DNA of 64,000 nucleotides from Flavobacterium sp. JAS (GTDB lineage Bacteria; Bacteroidota; Bacteroidia; Flavobacteriales; Flavobacteriaceae): contig NZ_JAJMOX010000010.1 in the NCBI RefSeq assembly GCF_020991455.1, positions 124,001 to 188,000 of the forward strand, read 5' to 3'. The notes under the pieces were generated by a model. That model was not told where the DNA came from, ran no database searches, and was given only the letters and a program-made list of their open reading frames with translations. This document shows, piece by piece, positions 18,153 to 26,780 of the stretch (within the stretch, counting starts at the first letter, position 1; each line of letters opens with the position of its first letter). The translations under genes and the position numbers were made by a program.

Positions 18153-19343
18153 TTAAATTGTATTGTTTTTATCAATTTGGCTGATGATTGTTTTTACTGA
18201 ACCCGCAGAAATAAAAGTATCTGACGGCGCATTGGTAACATAATCAACTAGTTTTTCTACAGACGAAACTGCAACGTGCATTCTCGTGTCTGATGAAGCA
18301 TAATAAACATAAACGGTTCCGTTAGTATCTTCAATCCATCCATTTGAGAATAATACATTCGATACATCTCCAACTCTTTCAATTCCTTCAGGACCCATAA
18401 AATGTCCGGCAGGAACGTGTGTTACTTTGGCGATATCATCAAGATCTGTCATAAACATATAAAGTGTGTAACGCAATCCTGCCGCGGTATTTCGAACTCC
18501 GTGTGCCAAATGCAACCAGCCTTTTTCGGTTTTAATAGGAGCAGGACCAAGACCATTTTTCAATTCATAAATGGTATGATATTGTTTCCCGAAGATGATT
18601 TTTTCGTCTCTTACAACCGGATTTGTCATATCGTCAACATATCCCAAACCAATTCCGCCACCAGCTCCAACGTCGATAAAACCATCTTGCGGACGTGTGT
18701 ATAAAGCATATTTTCCGTTTACAAATTCAGGATGTAAAACTACATTTCGTTGTTGACCGGTATTTGAAATCAAATCCGGCAATCTTTCCCAGTTTACTAA
18801 ATCTTTTGAACGCACGATTCCAGCATTGGCCACAGCCGAACTTGTATCGCCTTTTGGAGCTTTTGGATCTTTTCTTTCGGTACAAAAAATACCGTAAACC
18901 CAACCGTCTTCGTGATTGATCAAACGCATATCATAAACATTTGTATCAGGCTCTGCGGTTTGTGGAATCACACATGGTTTGTCCCAAAACTTAAAGTTGT
19001 CTACGCCATTTGGACTTTCCGCTATAGCGAAAAAAGATTTTCTGTCGATTCCTTCTACACGAACGGCAAGTAGATATTTTCCGTTCCATTTCATTGCACC
19101 GGCGTTAAAAGCGGCATTCATTCCGATTCTTTCCTGTAGAAACGGATTGGTTTTTTCATTCAGATCAAAACGCCAGTTTAATGGTACGTGAGCTGCTGTA
19201 ACAACCGGGTTTTTATAGCGTTCGTATATACCGTTTCCGGCTTCATCCTGAGGAGCATTTTTTTGCTCAATCAGTGTTTTATGTTGTTTTTCTAAGGCTA
19301 ATTTTCTGTCTTGAAAAGTAGTTGAAGAGGTTATTGTTGTCAT
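18153..19343 (-). CDS. GH130 4-O-beta-D-mannosyl-D-glucose phosphorylase
   Basis: A 396-residue cytoplasmic enzyme. The five-bladed propeller family features are visible: NPVVTAAHVPLNWRFDLN, RIGMNAAFNAGAMKWNGKYLLAVRVEG, and the candidate general acid D138 in VYDMRL, then PHPEF-like LHPEFVNGKYALYTRP. N-terminal extension and length fit GH130 subfamily 1, which phosphorolyses Man-beta-1,4-Glc to alpha-mannose 1-phosphate and glucose, saving one ATP. The epimerase gene immediately downstream makes its substrate from mannobiose. The gene lies 28 bp after the transporter gene. Confidence 0.92.
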   Translation of the reverse strand: MTTITSSTTFQDRKLALEKQHKTLIEQKNAPQDEAGNGIYERYKNPVVTAAHVPLNWRFDLNEKTNPFLQERIGMNAAFNAGAMKWNGKYLLAVRVEGIDRKSFFAIAESPNGVDNFKFWDKPCVIPQTAEPDTNVYDMRLINHEDGWVYGIFCTERKDPKAPKGDTSSAVANAGIVRSKDLVNWERLPDLISNTGQQRNVVLHPEFVNGKYALYTRPQDGFIDVGAGGGIGLGYVDDMTNPVVRDEKIIFGKQYHTIYELKNGLGPAPIKTEKGWLHLAHGVRNTAAGLRYTLYMFMTDLDDIAKVTHVPAGHFMGPEGIERVGDVSNVLFSNGWIEDTNGTVYVYYASSDTRMHVAVSSVEKLVDYVTNAPSDTFISAGSVKTIISQIDKNNTI

Positions 19344-19371
19344 ATTAATTGATTTCTGTATCTGTATAATT

Positions 19372-20763
19372 TTAATTGGTCTGGTCTCGTTTTTCGTCTA
19401 AATCTTGTTCTATTATTTGAAGTTTTTCTTCGGATAAGGGATAAAACAAAATAAAAAGCACTGATATAATTGCTGCAATTGCAGGAAGAATACTTAACAT
19501 TAATTGAATCCCATTTTGAGTTACTGCGGTTTGCTCCACATTAGCCTGAAAGCCATAATAACCTAAAAGCCATCCGGTTCCTGCGCCACCAATTGTCCAT
19601 CCAAATTTTTGTGACATTGATGAAGCGGAGAAAACTAATCCTGTCGCTCTGCGTCCTTGTTTCCATTCTGAATAATCGGCGCTATCTGCATACATTGACC
19701 AGATTAACGGGAAAATGCAACCGGCACAAATGCTAATTAAAACCTGAAAACTCATGATCAGGAAAACATCTTCTTTACCGAAGAAATAGAAAATCAAACT
19801 TAATATTGCGGCCATAGCCATGGCACCAAAAAAGGTTTTCTTTTTTCCGATTCTGTTTGCAATTGGCGTTGCAGCGATCACTCCAATAATATTTGCTGCT
19901 TGTCCCAGTACCAAATAAATGGAAGTTGGCGTCATATGAAAATCGGTTCCAAAAAGAGAAAAATCAAAGTTTACGCTGCTGCTTACATAATATTTAAAGT
20001 AATAAACGGCGGCACCATCGCGGATTGAATTGAAAACTAAAGCGCCAATTCCGGCACCAAGTAAAATCCACCAGGGTTTATTTTTTAGTAAATCGTTTAA
20101 ATCTTCTTTTAGATTGTTTTTTTCGTCTGAAATTGGTTTTACTCTCTCTTTAGTAAAGAAAAAACAACCCCAGAAAAAAGCAGTTGTAATCACTCCAAAA
20201 ACAGAGATTGTAGCTAACCAGCCTGTTTTAGAATTTAAGCTTCCGCCGAAGTAATTTACTAAAGGTTCAATTAGCCAAAGTGCTAGTAAACTTCCGCCAA
20301 AAGCAAAAACCATTCTATAAGAAGATAATGTGGTTCTTTCTTTTCGGTCAGAAGACATAACGCCCAAAAGTGAAGCATACGGCACATTGATTAACGAATA
20401 AATCATCATCATGGTGGAATAGGTTACGTAGGCGTAGATTATTTTTCCTTTTTCATCAAAGTCCGGTGTGTAAAAAGTCAAAACTCCAATCACGGCAAAA
20501 GGCACGGCAATCCATAATAAATAAGGTCTGAATTTCCCCCATTTACTTTTTGTTCGGTCAGCGATGATTCCAACAATTGGGTCAAAACAAGAATCCCAGA
20601 TTCGGGTAATCAAAAACATGGTTCCTACTACGGCAGGCGCCAATCCGAAAACATCGGTATAGAAAAATAGAAGATACATGCTGAAAATTTTCCAGAACAT
20701 GGATGATGCGGCGTCTCCAAGGCCGTAACCTATTTTTTCTTTTAAACTAATTTTGTCGTGCAT
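19372..20763 (-). CDS. GPH-family (MFS) sugar:cation symporter
   Basis: A 463-residue inner-membrane protein with about 12 predicted helices. It starts SLKEKIGYGLGDAASSMFWKIFSMYLLFFYTDVFG, and the loop 2-3 motif DPIVGIIADRTKSKWGKFRPY is diagnostic of glycoside-pentoside-hexuronide symporters. It is first in the leftward operon with GH130, epimerase and GH5_7. Expected role: importing mannobiose or short manno/glucomanno-oligosaccharides from periplasm to cytoplasm, where the two downstream enzymes act. Substrate is inferred from context. Confidence 0.9.
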   Translation of the reverse strand: MHDKISLKEKIGYGLGDAASSMFWKIFSMYLLFFYTDVFGLAPAVVGTMFLITRIWDSCFDPIVGIIADRTKSKWGKFRPYLLWIAVPFAVIGVLTFYTPDFDEKGKIIYAYVTYSTMMMIYSLINVPYASLLGVMSSDRKERTTLSSYRMVFAFGGSLLALWLIEPLVNYFGGSLNSKTGWLATISVFGVITTAFFWGCFFFTKERVKPISDEKNNLKEDLNDLLKNKPWWILLGAGIGALVFNSIRDGAAVYYFKYYVSSSVNFDFSLFGTDFHMTPTSIYLVLGQAANIIGVIAATPIANRIGKKKTFFGAMAMAAILSLIFYFFGKEDVFLIMSFQVLISICAGCIFPLIWSMYADSADYSEWKQGRRATGLVFSASSMSQKFGWTIGGAGTGWLLGYYGFQANVEQTAVTQNGIQLMLSILPAIAAIISVLFILFYPLSEEKLQIIEQDLDEKRDQTN

Positions 20764-20833
20764 TATGCTTTTTTTAAAGGTTGTGGTTTTTAAATTTGGA
20801 TAGTTATTTTTATATTTCTATGTGTTGTTTTTG

Positions 20834-20932
20834 ACGCGGATAAAACGGATTTACTTCGTAAAAACGCGGATAAAAACAGATTTTATTTTTTAATTCTTTA
20901 GCACGCAGATGACGCGGATTTAAACGGATTTT
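20834..20932. repeat. Intergenic repeat, inverted partner of 15321-15370
   Basis: Bases 20834-20883 are a 47/50 reverse complement of 15321-15370; a further unit (gcggatttaaacggattttta) follows at 20911-20932. It fills the 175-bp gap between GH26 and the transporter gene and so bounds the four-gene operon on its upstream side. Confidence 0.8.
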
Positions 20933-20938
20933 TAATTC

Positions 20939-22075
20939 TCAATTTTTAATTTTTTTAATGTCTTTTTCGAATAATGTTTTATCCAGATTATAGAAATCAA
21001 TAAAATCTTTCTCGCTCACCTGACCGGGGTAAGGTGCGTAGTAATGCATCTTTTTTTCTTTTTCCTGCCAACCGTGATTTCTCCACAATAAAACATAAGA
21101 TATTTTATAGTCTCCAATCGCTTTATCCAGAGTTCCTGTCCACCATTTTGGATCCGGAATTGCTTCGTAACCTGCTTCGGCAATGGCTATTAATTTGTGT
21201 TGTTGTGTTCCAAGTTCATTTATAATTTTAAGCTGATTTTGAACTTCTTCAACAAACTTTTTACCTTCTTTATCATCATTATTCTGATAAGAGTCAAAAC
21301 TTAAAACATCTGCATAATCATCGCCGGGATAGTTAGCCAAAAAATCTTCTTTTGAGTTGAAACTACTGGTGTTGTAAATGTAAATTAGGTTGTGAACGCC
21401 TTTTTTCTGTAAGTAATCAAAAGTGAATTTCCATACTTCTTTAAACTCTTCAGGAGTACAATTTCCTTTTCCCCACCAAAACCAACCTCCGGTAAGTTCG
21501 TGATAAGGTCTAAAAAGAACGGGAATATTTTTTCCTTTTTTATCTTTTAAGGATAAGAGATAATTCGCCGCTTTGTCTAGCCAAATGGTAAATTTTTTAT
21601 TGTTTTCTCCGCCCGGTAAAACAGTTTTAAGTGAGTTAGGAACATTATCCCAGGCACTTTTTCCGGTTGCAGGATTATCAAAATGCCAGCTTATAGTTGT
21701 GATTCCGCCTCTTTCGTGACTTTCCTCAATGTATTGCTTCATTTTTGTAAAAGAAATTCCGTCTATATTGTTTGGACTGTCTTTTTCTAAACCTGCCAAA
21801 TCCCAACCATAAACGCCGGGATAATCACCAACAACATCTTTTACGTCGCTGCGGCCGTCTTCGTATCTCCAGTTTACACCATAAGCCAGGTCGTCCTGAT
21901 GACCAAATAAGTATCCTTTTTGGCTTAACTGAACCAGTTTTTTGTATAAAGAAACAGTTTCAGGTGTTGCTTTTTTATCTGAAAGTGACAAATTAGTATT
22001 ACCAATAATAGGCTTTGCAGAACAGTAAGTTCCTATAAATAGAGCCGTAATTAGTGTTAGTATGGTTTTTTTCAT
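20939..22075 (-). CDS. GH26 beta-mannanase
   Basis: A 378-residue secreted protein with signal peptide MKKTILTLITALFIGTYCSA. GH26 hallmarks: FGHQDDLAYG near residue 60, WHFDNPATG near 130, acid/base E193 in FRPYHELTGGWFWWG and nucleophile E300 in IAIAEAGYE. The compact single-domain form without CBM resembles periplasmic/surface GH26 mannanases that release mannobiose from mannan or glucomannan. Its promoter region is shared with the divergent AraC gene. Separated from the transporter gene by a repeat, so it may be transcribed alone or as operon head. Confidence 0.93.
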   Translation of the reverse strand: MKKTILTLITALFIGTYCSAKPIIGNTNLSLSDKKATPETVSLYKKLVQLSQKGYLFGHQDDLAYGVNWRYEDGRSDVKDVVGDYPGVYGWDLAGLEKDSPNNIDGISFTKMKQYIEESHERGGITTISWHFDNPATGKSAWDNVPNSLKTVLPGGENNKKFTIWLDKAANYLLSLKDKKGKNIPVLFRPYHELTGGWFWWGKGNCTPEEFKEVWKFTFDYLQKKGVHNLIYIYNTSSFNSKEDFLANYPGDDYADVLSFDSYQNNDDKEGKKFVEEVQNQLKIINELGTQQHKLIAIAEAGYEAIPDPKWWTGTLDKAIGDYKISYVLLWRNHGWQEKEKKMHYYAPYPGQVSEKDFIDFYNLDKTLFEKDIKKIKN

Positions 22076-22121
22076 TATATGAATGTGCTTGTTTTTCAGT
22101 GTAATAACTATGAGTTTATAA

Positions 22122-22320
22122 ATTGATAAGGGTTGTAAAACGGTTGTTTTTTCAATCGAAAATTCAATACTGTTTTTGGATTAAAATTATCAAAACTATA
22201 AAAACATATTCTATTAAAAATGATTAATGTTTATTATCAATGTTGTTTTTGTAAAATTGATAATTCTATTTTTCAAAGATAATCGGATGTTTATCGTCTA
22301 ATTAATATTATTTTATCAAT
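22122..22320. promoter_or_regulatory. Five-copy TTATCAAT octamer region between GH26 and AraC genes
   Basis: TTATCAAT or its complement ATTGATAA occurs at 22122-22129, 22234-22241, 22256-22263 and 22313-22320, plus TTATCAAA at 22187-22194. The pair 22234/22256 forms an inverted repeat with a 14-nt spacer. The region also holds a minus-strand TAGTTTTG (22191-22198) that could be the GH26 -7 element, and a near-match TATTATTG (22330-22337) for the regulator. Likely operators of the AraC protein or of a catabolite regulator (inference). Confidence 0.5.
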
Positions 22321-22380
22321 TATATATCATATTATTGCAAACAAAAAAGTCAAGTTTTACTTCCTAAACCAATTTTAAAG

Positions 22381-23259
22381 ATGAGTAGTGCCAAAAATTT
22401 TTATAGAGAAATCGCTCCGCTATCTGCCGGAGATAGTTTTTTAGTGTTCGACAGAGTAAAAGACAGCTTTGATTTTCCGGTGCATTATCATCCGGAATTT
22501 GAGATTAATTTTATCTTAAACGGAAAAGGAGTGAAGCGTGTTGTGGGTGATAATATTGAGGAAATAGATAATGTAGAATTGGTTTTGATTGGGCCAAATT
22601 TATACCACGGTTGGGAATTGAGTAAATGTACAAGCAAAAAAATTCACGAGATAACAATTCAGTTTCATAATGATTTATTCCATGAATCTTTATTGTCCAG
22701 ACGTATTATGAATCCTATTCGTGATATGTTTAACAGATCTATTCATGGTATTTTATTTTCGAAAAAAGTAGCCGAAGAATTAACACCAAGGCTTGTAAAG
22801 CTCTCAAAACTTGACGGAATGGATTACTTTTTGGAAATTACTTCTTTATTGTATGATTTGGCAAATTCCAGAAACCAACGTTTGCTTTCGACTTATACAG
22901 TAGATTATGATACGTTTGACGATTACGATAAAATGAAGTTGGTTTATGAATATGTACAAAAACATTTTGCCGAAAAAATTACTTTAGAAGATGTGGCTAA
23001 TATTGCAAGTATGTCTATTATTTCTTTTAATCGATTTATTAAAAAGCGTACCGGGAAAACTTTTGTGAATTATATTAATGATATCCGTATTGGATATGCT
23101 GCCCGTTGGCTTGTAGAAAAAGATATGAGTGTTTCTGAGGTGGCTTTTAAATCTGGCTTTAATAATATTGCGAACTTCAATCGTAGTTTTAAAGCTATTA
23201 AAAATTGTACTCCTAGTCAATATAGAGAGGATTTTTCTGGATTAAAACGTATTTTATAA
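22381..23259 (+). CDS. AraC-family transcriptional regulator of the mannan PUL
   Basis: The 292-residue protein has an N-terminal cupin ligand-binding domain (VHYHPEFEINFILNGKGVKRVVGD; about 20-100) and a C-terminal AraC double helix-turn-helix (about 190-290: ITLEDVANIASMSIISFNRFIKKRTGKTFVNYIN, then SVSEVAFKSGFNNIANFNRSFKAIKNCTPSQYR). Cytoplasmic. It is divergent from GH26 and 316 bp upstream of susC, the position expected for a local activator that senses a mono- or disaccharide. Unlike many Bacteroides PULs, there is no hybrid two-component or ECF/anti-sigma pair here. Confidence 0.93.
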   Translation: MSSAKNFYREIAPLSAGDSFLVFDRVKDSFDFPVHYHPEFEINFILNGKGVKRVVGDNIEEIDNVELVLIGPNLYHGWELSKCTSKKIHEITIQFHNDLFHESLLSRRIMNPIRDMFNRSIHGILFSKKVAEELTPRLVKLSKLDGMDYFLEITSLLYDLANSRNQRLLSTYTVDYDTFDDYDKMKLVYEYVQKHFAEKITLEDVANIASMSIISFNRFIKKRTGKTFVNYINDIRIGYAARWLVEKDMSVSEVAFKSGFNNIANFNRSFKAIKNCTPSQYREDFSGLKRIL

Positions 23260-23436
23260 TGATACTTTTTTTGCACTAATAAATATTATTTTTAACGAAA
23301 TCGTTTGCTTTTTCGATGATTCGTTAATTTTTATTTATAATTCATAGTGGTTTATAGGAAGGTGATTGCGAATAATTTAATTTTTTGCTGCTTTTATTTT
23401 TATATATGTTTTTTTAATGTGCTATAGTAAAAATAT

Positions 23437-23451
23437 TATCATTAAATGATA
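23437..23451. promoter_or_regulatory. Small palindrome upstream of susC
   Basis: TATCATT-A-AATGATA is a perfect 15-nt inverted repeat. Read as TTATCATT it differs by one base from the octamer repeated in the GH26/AraC intergenic region. It sits just upstream of the candidate susC promoter. The rest of the 316-bp gap is AT-rich, with nothing else recognised. Confidence 0.4.
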
Positions 23452-23463
23452 TAATACTATCGA

Positions 23464-23491
23464 TTTGATGTTTTGTTCTGTTATAGATTTG
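23464..23491 (+). promoter_or_regulatory. Candidate susC promoter (TTTG-N16-TAGATTTG)
   Basis: A TTTG at 23464-23467 and the -7 element TAGATTTG at 23484-23491 fit the flavobacterial consensus with a slightly short spacer (16 nt). The predicted 5' leader is about 80 nt. Confidence 0.5.
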
Positions 23492-23575
23492 TTAAATAAT
23501 TTAAGAAAATAAATAGGCCCTTTTTTATGACTTGAATTGTGAATGAAACAAATTTAAACTAACCAAACATTTATT

Positions 23576-26500
23576 ATGAAAAAACTAATGACTAACTTCA
23601 TTCATTGGAATGCTAACCACAGCGCTGTTCCTTTGATTTTATTCTTGTTGCTGACTAGTAATTTTATTACTGCTCAGGTAAAAATATCAGGGGTAGTGTC
23701 TGATGAAAAAGGAATGACTATTCCGGGAGCCAATATTTCTGTTGTTGGATCTAAAACTACATCTTCTACTGATTTTGATGGTAAATATACTGTTGACGCT
23801 CCGGCAAATGGAACTTTAAACATTTCATTTATTGGATTTGATTCTCAAAAAATAGCGATTAACGGAAGAACAAAAATTAATATTTCTTTAAGATCAAGCT
23901 CAGAAGATTTGAAAGAAGTTGTTGTAATTGGTTACGGAACTCAGAAAAAGAAAGATGTAAACGGTGCAATTTCTTCGGTTAAATCTAAAGATATCGAAAA
24001 TCTAAAACAGGTTTCTATCGATCAGATGCTTCAGGGTAAAGCGGCCGGGGTTTCGGTTACGAATAACTCGGGACAACCTGGCGGTGCAGCTTCTGTGAGA
24101 GTTCGTGGGACGACCTCTATTACAGGTACAAACGAACCTTTATATGTAATTGATGGTGTGCCAATTTCCGGAGATGCCACAGGTAAATCTACAAGTGGCC
24201 AGACTCTGGCTGGTAAAGATGGATTCTCGGCTTCAGGCGGAAGCGGTAACAATGCGATGAGCCCTTTGTCTATGATTAATCCTAATGATATTGAGTCTAT
24301 GGATATTCTTAAAGATGCTTCAGCGACAGCTATTTATGGTTCAAGAGGAGCAAACGGAGTAATCATTATTACGACAAAATCCGGAAAAAAAGGAACGGGA
24401 AAAATTTCATACGAGAACTATACTTCTTTTGCTACGGTTTCAAATAAGCTAGATGTTTTGAGTTTATCGCAATACGCTACTCTTAAAACAGATTTAGCTA
24501 AACTTTGGGGATATCAAACGCGTCAGGAGTTTTCGCACCCTGAATTATTAGGACCAGGTACAAACTGGCAGGATGAAGTATATAGAACTGCAATTTCTCA
24601 AAGTCACCAATTATCATTTTCTGGTGCTAAAGAAGGAACTAGCTATTATTTATCAGGAAGTTATTTAGATAATGAAGGAACTATTATTAACTCAGGATTA
24701 AAAAGATATACGGTTAGATTAAACTTAGATTCAAAAATCAAATCATGGTTAAGAATTGGTGGAAATCTTACTGGTGGTATAACAAATGAGAAAATTACAG
24801 TAAATCAAAGTTTTTCTGGATTAATCTCTAATACTTTATTGCAATCTCCAGATATCCCTGTTCGAAATTCTGATGGTACATTTGCAGGTCCACCTTCATC
24901 TGAACAAAGTGTTACCTATTATAATCCGGTTGCTGAAGCTTTGACAAGAGATAATAAATTAGTTAGAAAAAATTTCTTAGGCAATATTTATGCTGAAGCG
25001 GAGATTTTTAAAGGATTAAAATATCGTATCGAAATTTCTGCAAATACAGAGTTTTCAGAGAATGACGATTTCAGACCTTCGTATGCGTGGGGAAGTCAGA
25101 CTAATTTATTGGCAGATCTTGATGTAAGAAGACAAAATTGGTATTCTACCAATATCAAAAACTTATTGACTTACGATAAAACAATCGGGAAACATAAGTT
25201 TACAATTTTGGCAGGTCAGGAAGCAAACGATTCTCATTGGGAAGGTTTAATAGCATCTGCACAAGGTTTTAAAACAAACTCTATTCATACTATTAATTTA
25301 GCTGATGTAGATAATAATACAGTTACACAATATAAAGGAAGCGCATCACTTTCGTCTCTTTTTGCTCGTCTTATTTATGATTTTAATGATAAATACAGTA
25401 TTACAGCTTCAATCAGACAAGACATTTCTTCTAAGTTTGATCCAACTACAGAGAATCAAAAAGGAGTTTTTAATGCGATATCTGGTTCCTGGAGACTGTC
25501 TAGTGAATCATTTATGGCGGGAACTCGTAAATATGTAGACAATATTAAATTTAGAGTTGGATACGGAGAAACCGGTAATCAGCAAATTCCTAACAATAGT
25601 TATTCTGCAATGTTAGGTACTCAGAATTCTGGTTTAGGAAGCGGATTTTTGCCTTCAAATTATCCAAATCCGGGCTTAGTTTGGGAATCATTAAATCAAA
25701 CAAACTTAGGTATTGATTTTACAATGCTTAATAATAAACTTTCTGCAAGTTTTGATGTTTATGATAAAAAATCTAAAGGATTCTTATTTCAGGTTCCATT
25801 GCCTTTATATTTAACTGGAGGCGGAGGGCAATATGGAGGGATTTCAGCTCCATATTCTAATCTTGGAACGATGAGTAACAAAGGTTTTGATCTTACACTT
25901 GGTTATGACATGAGATCATCCGGAAACTTTAATTGGGATGCATCTGTAGTGGTTTCTCATTACAAAAATAATCTGGATGAAATTGCAAACGGAATTATTT
26001 TGACCCAGGAAGTTAATACAAACGGATACCAGCCGGTTGTGGTTACAAATACAACGATAGGAAACCCAATTGGAATGTTTTACGGATACAAAACAGATGG
26101 ATTATTTAAAGATCAGGCAACTCTTGACGCTGCGCCAATTCAATTTGGACAGCCTGTAGGAACTGGTGCTGGAGAAACTTCTTTGGGAGATGTGAAATAT
26201 GTGGATGTAAATAAAGACGGAAAAATTGATGCAAATGATAAAACATTCATCGGAAATCCGCATCCAAAATTTACTTATGGTTTTACCAATAACTTCAAAT
26301 ACAAAAATGTCGACTTGTCTATTTTCCTTCAGGGTTCTTATGGAAATGATGTAATGAACTTAACCAGAAGAGGCGGAACAACAAATGCATCTTTATATGA
26401 TAATCAATTAGTAGATGCATTAGATTATTATTCTCCTACAAATACAGGAAGTAATAACCCAAGACCAATTGCAGATTCAGCAAATAATAACTTACTTATT

Positions 26501-26767
26501 TCTGATCGTTATGTAGAGGATGGTTCTTATTTAAGAATCCAAAATATTACTGTTGGATATTCATTACCACAAGATATTATTTCAAAATATAAAATATCAA
26601 GATTAAGATTATACGGATCAGCTCAAAACTTATACACGTTTACTGATTATTCAGGCTATGATCCGGAGATAGGCTCTTTTAATCAAAATGTGCTTTTGTC
26701 AGGAATTGATAACGGAAGATATCCGGTTGCGAGAACATTTTTAATTGGACTTAACTTAGAATTTTAA
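23576..26767 (+). CDS. susC: SusC/RagA-family TonB-dependent outer membrane transporter
   Basis: A 1063-residue protein. A long signal sequence ends near FITAQ (residue 34). A carboxypeptidase-D-like domain follows (VKISGVVSDEKGMTIPGANISVVGSKTTSSTDFDGKYTV), then the TonB-box-like EVVVIGYGTQKKKDVNGAISSV, the plug domain (LYVIDGVPI, DILKDASATAIYGSRGANGVIIITTK) and a 22-strand barrel ending in FLIGLNLEF. This is the classic SusC layout. It imports oligosaccharides across the outer membrane together with the SusD lid encoded 13 bp downstream. First gene of the rightward PUL operon. Confidence 0.97.
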   Translation: MKKLMTNFIHWNANHSAVPLILFLLLTSNFITAQVKISGVVSDEKGMTIPGANISVVGSKTTSSTDFDGKYTVDAPANGTLNISFIGFDSQKIAINGRTKINISLRSSSEDLKEVVVIGYGTQKKKDVNGAISSVKSKDIENLKQVSIDQMLQGKAAGVSVTNNSGQPGGAASVRVRGTTSITGTNEPLYVIDGVPISGDATGKSTSGQTLAGKDGFSASGGSGNNAMSPLSMINPNDIESMDILKDASATAIYGSRGANGVIIITTKSGKKGTGKISYENYTSFATVSNKLDVLSLSQYATLKTDLAKLWGYQTRQEFSHPELLGPGTNWQDEVYRTAISQSHQLSFSGAKEGTSYYLSGSYLDNEGTIINSGLKRYTVRLNLDSKIKSWLRIGGNLTGGITNEKITVNQSFSGLISNTLLQSPDIPVRNSDGTFAGPPSSEQSVTYYNPVAEALTRDNKLVRKNFLGNIYAEAEIFKGLKYRIEISANTEFSENDDFRPSYAWGSQTNLLADLDVRRQNWYSTNIKNLLTYDKTIGKHKFTILAGQEANDSHWEGLIASAQGFKTNSIHTINLADVDNNTVTQYKGSASLSSLFARLIYDFNDKYSITASIRQDISSKFDPTTENQKGVFNAISGSWRLSSESFMAGTRKYVDNIKFRVGYGETGNQQIPNNSYSAMLGTQNSGLGSGFLPSNYPNPGLVWESLNQTNLGIDFTMLNNKLSASFDVYDKKSKGFLFQVPLPLYLTGGGGQYGGISAPYSNLGTMSNKGFDLTLGYDMRSSGNFNWDASVVVSHYKNNLDEIANGIILTQEVNTNGYQPVVVTNTTIGNPIGMFYGYKTDGLFKDQATLDAAPIQFGQPVGTGAGETSLGDVKYVDVNKDGKIDANDKTFIGNPHPKFTYGFTNNFKYKNVDLSIFLQGSYGNDVMNLTRRGGTTNASLYDNQLVDALDYYSPTNTGSNNPRPIADSANNNLLISDRYVEDGSYLRIQNITVGYSLPQDIISKYKISRLRLYGSAQNLYTFTDYSGYDPEIGSFNQNVLLSGIDNGRYPVARTFLIGLNLEF

Positions 26768-26780
26768 AAATTAAAAGAAC

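Noticed and set aside
15321..20883. Composite transposon carrying the mannan operon
   Set aside because: The inverted 50-bp repeats flank the operon but no transposase gene or target duplication was seen, and the repeat belongs to an intergenic family.
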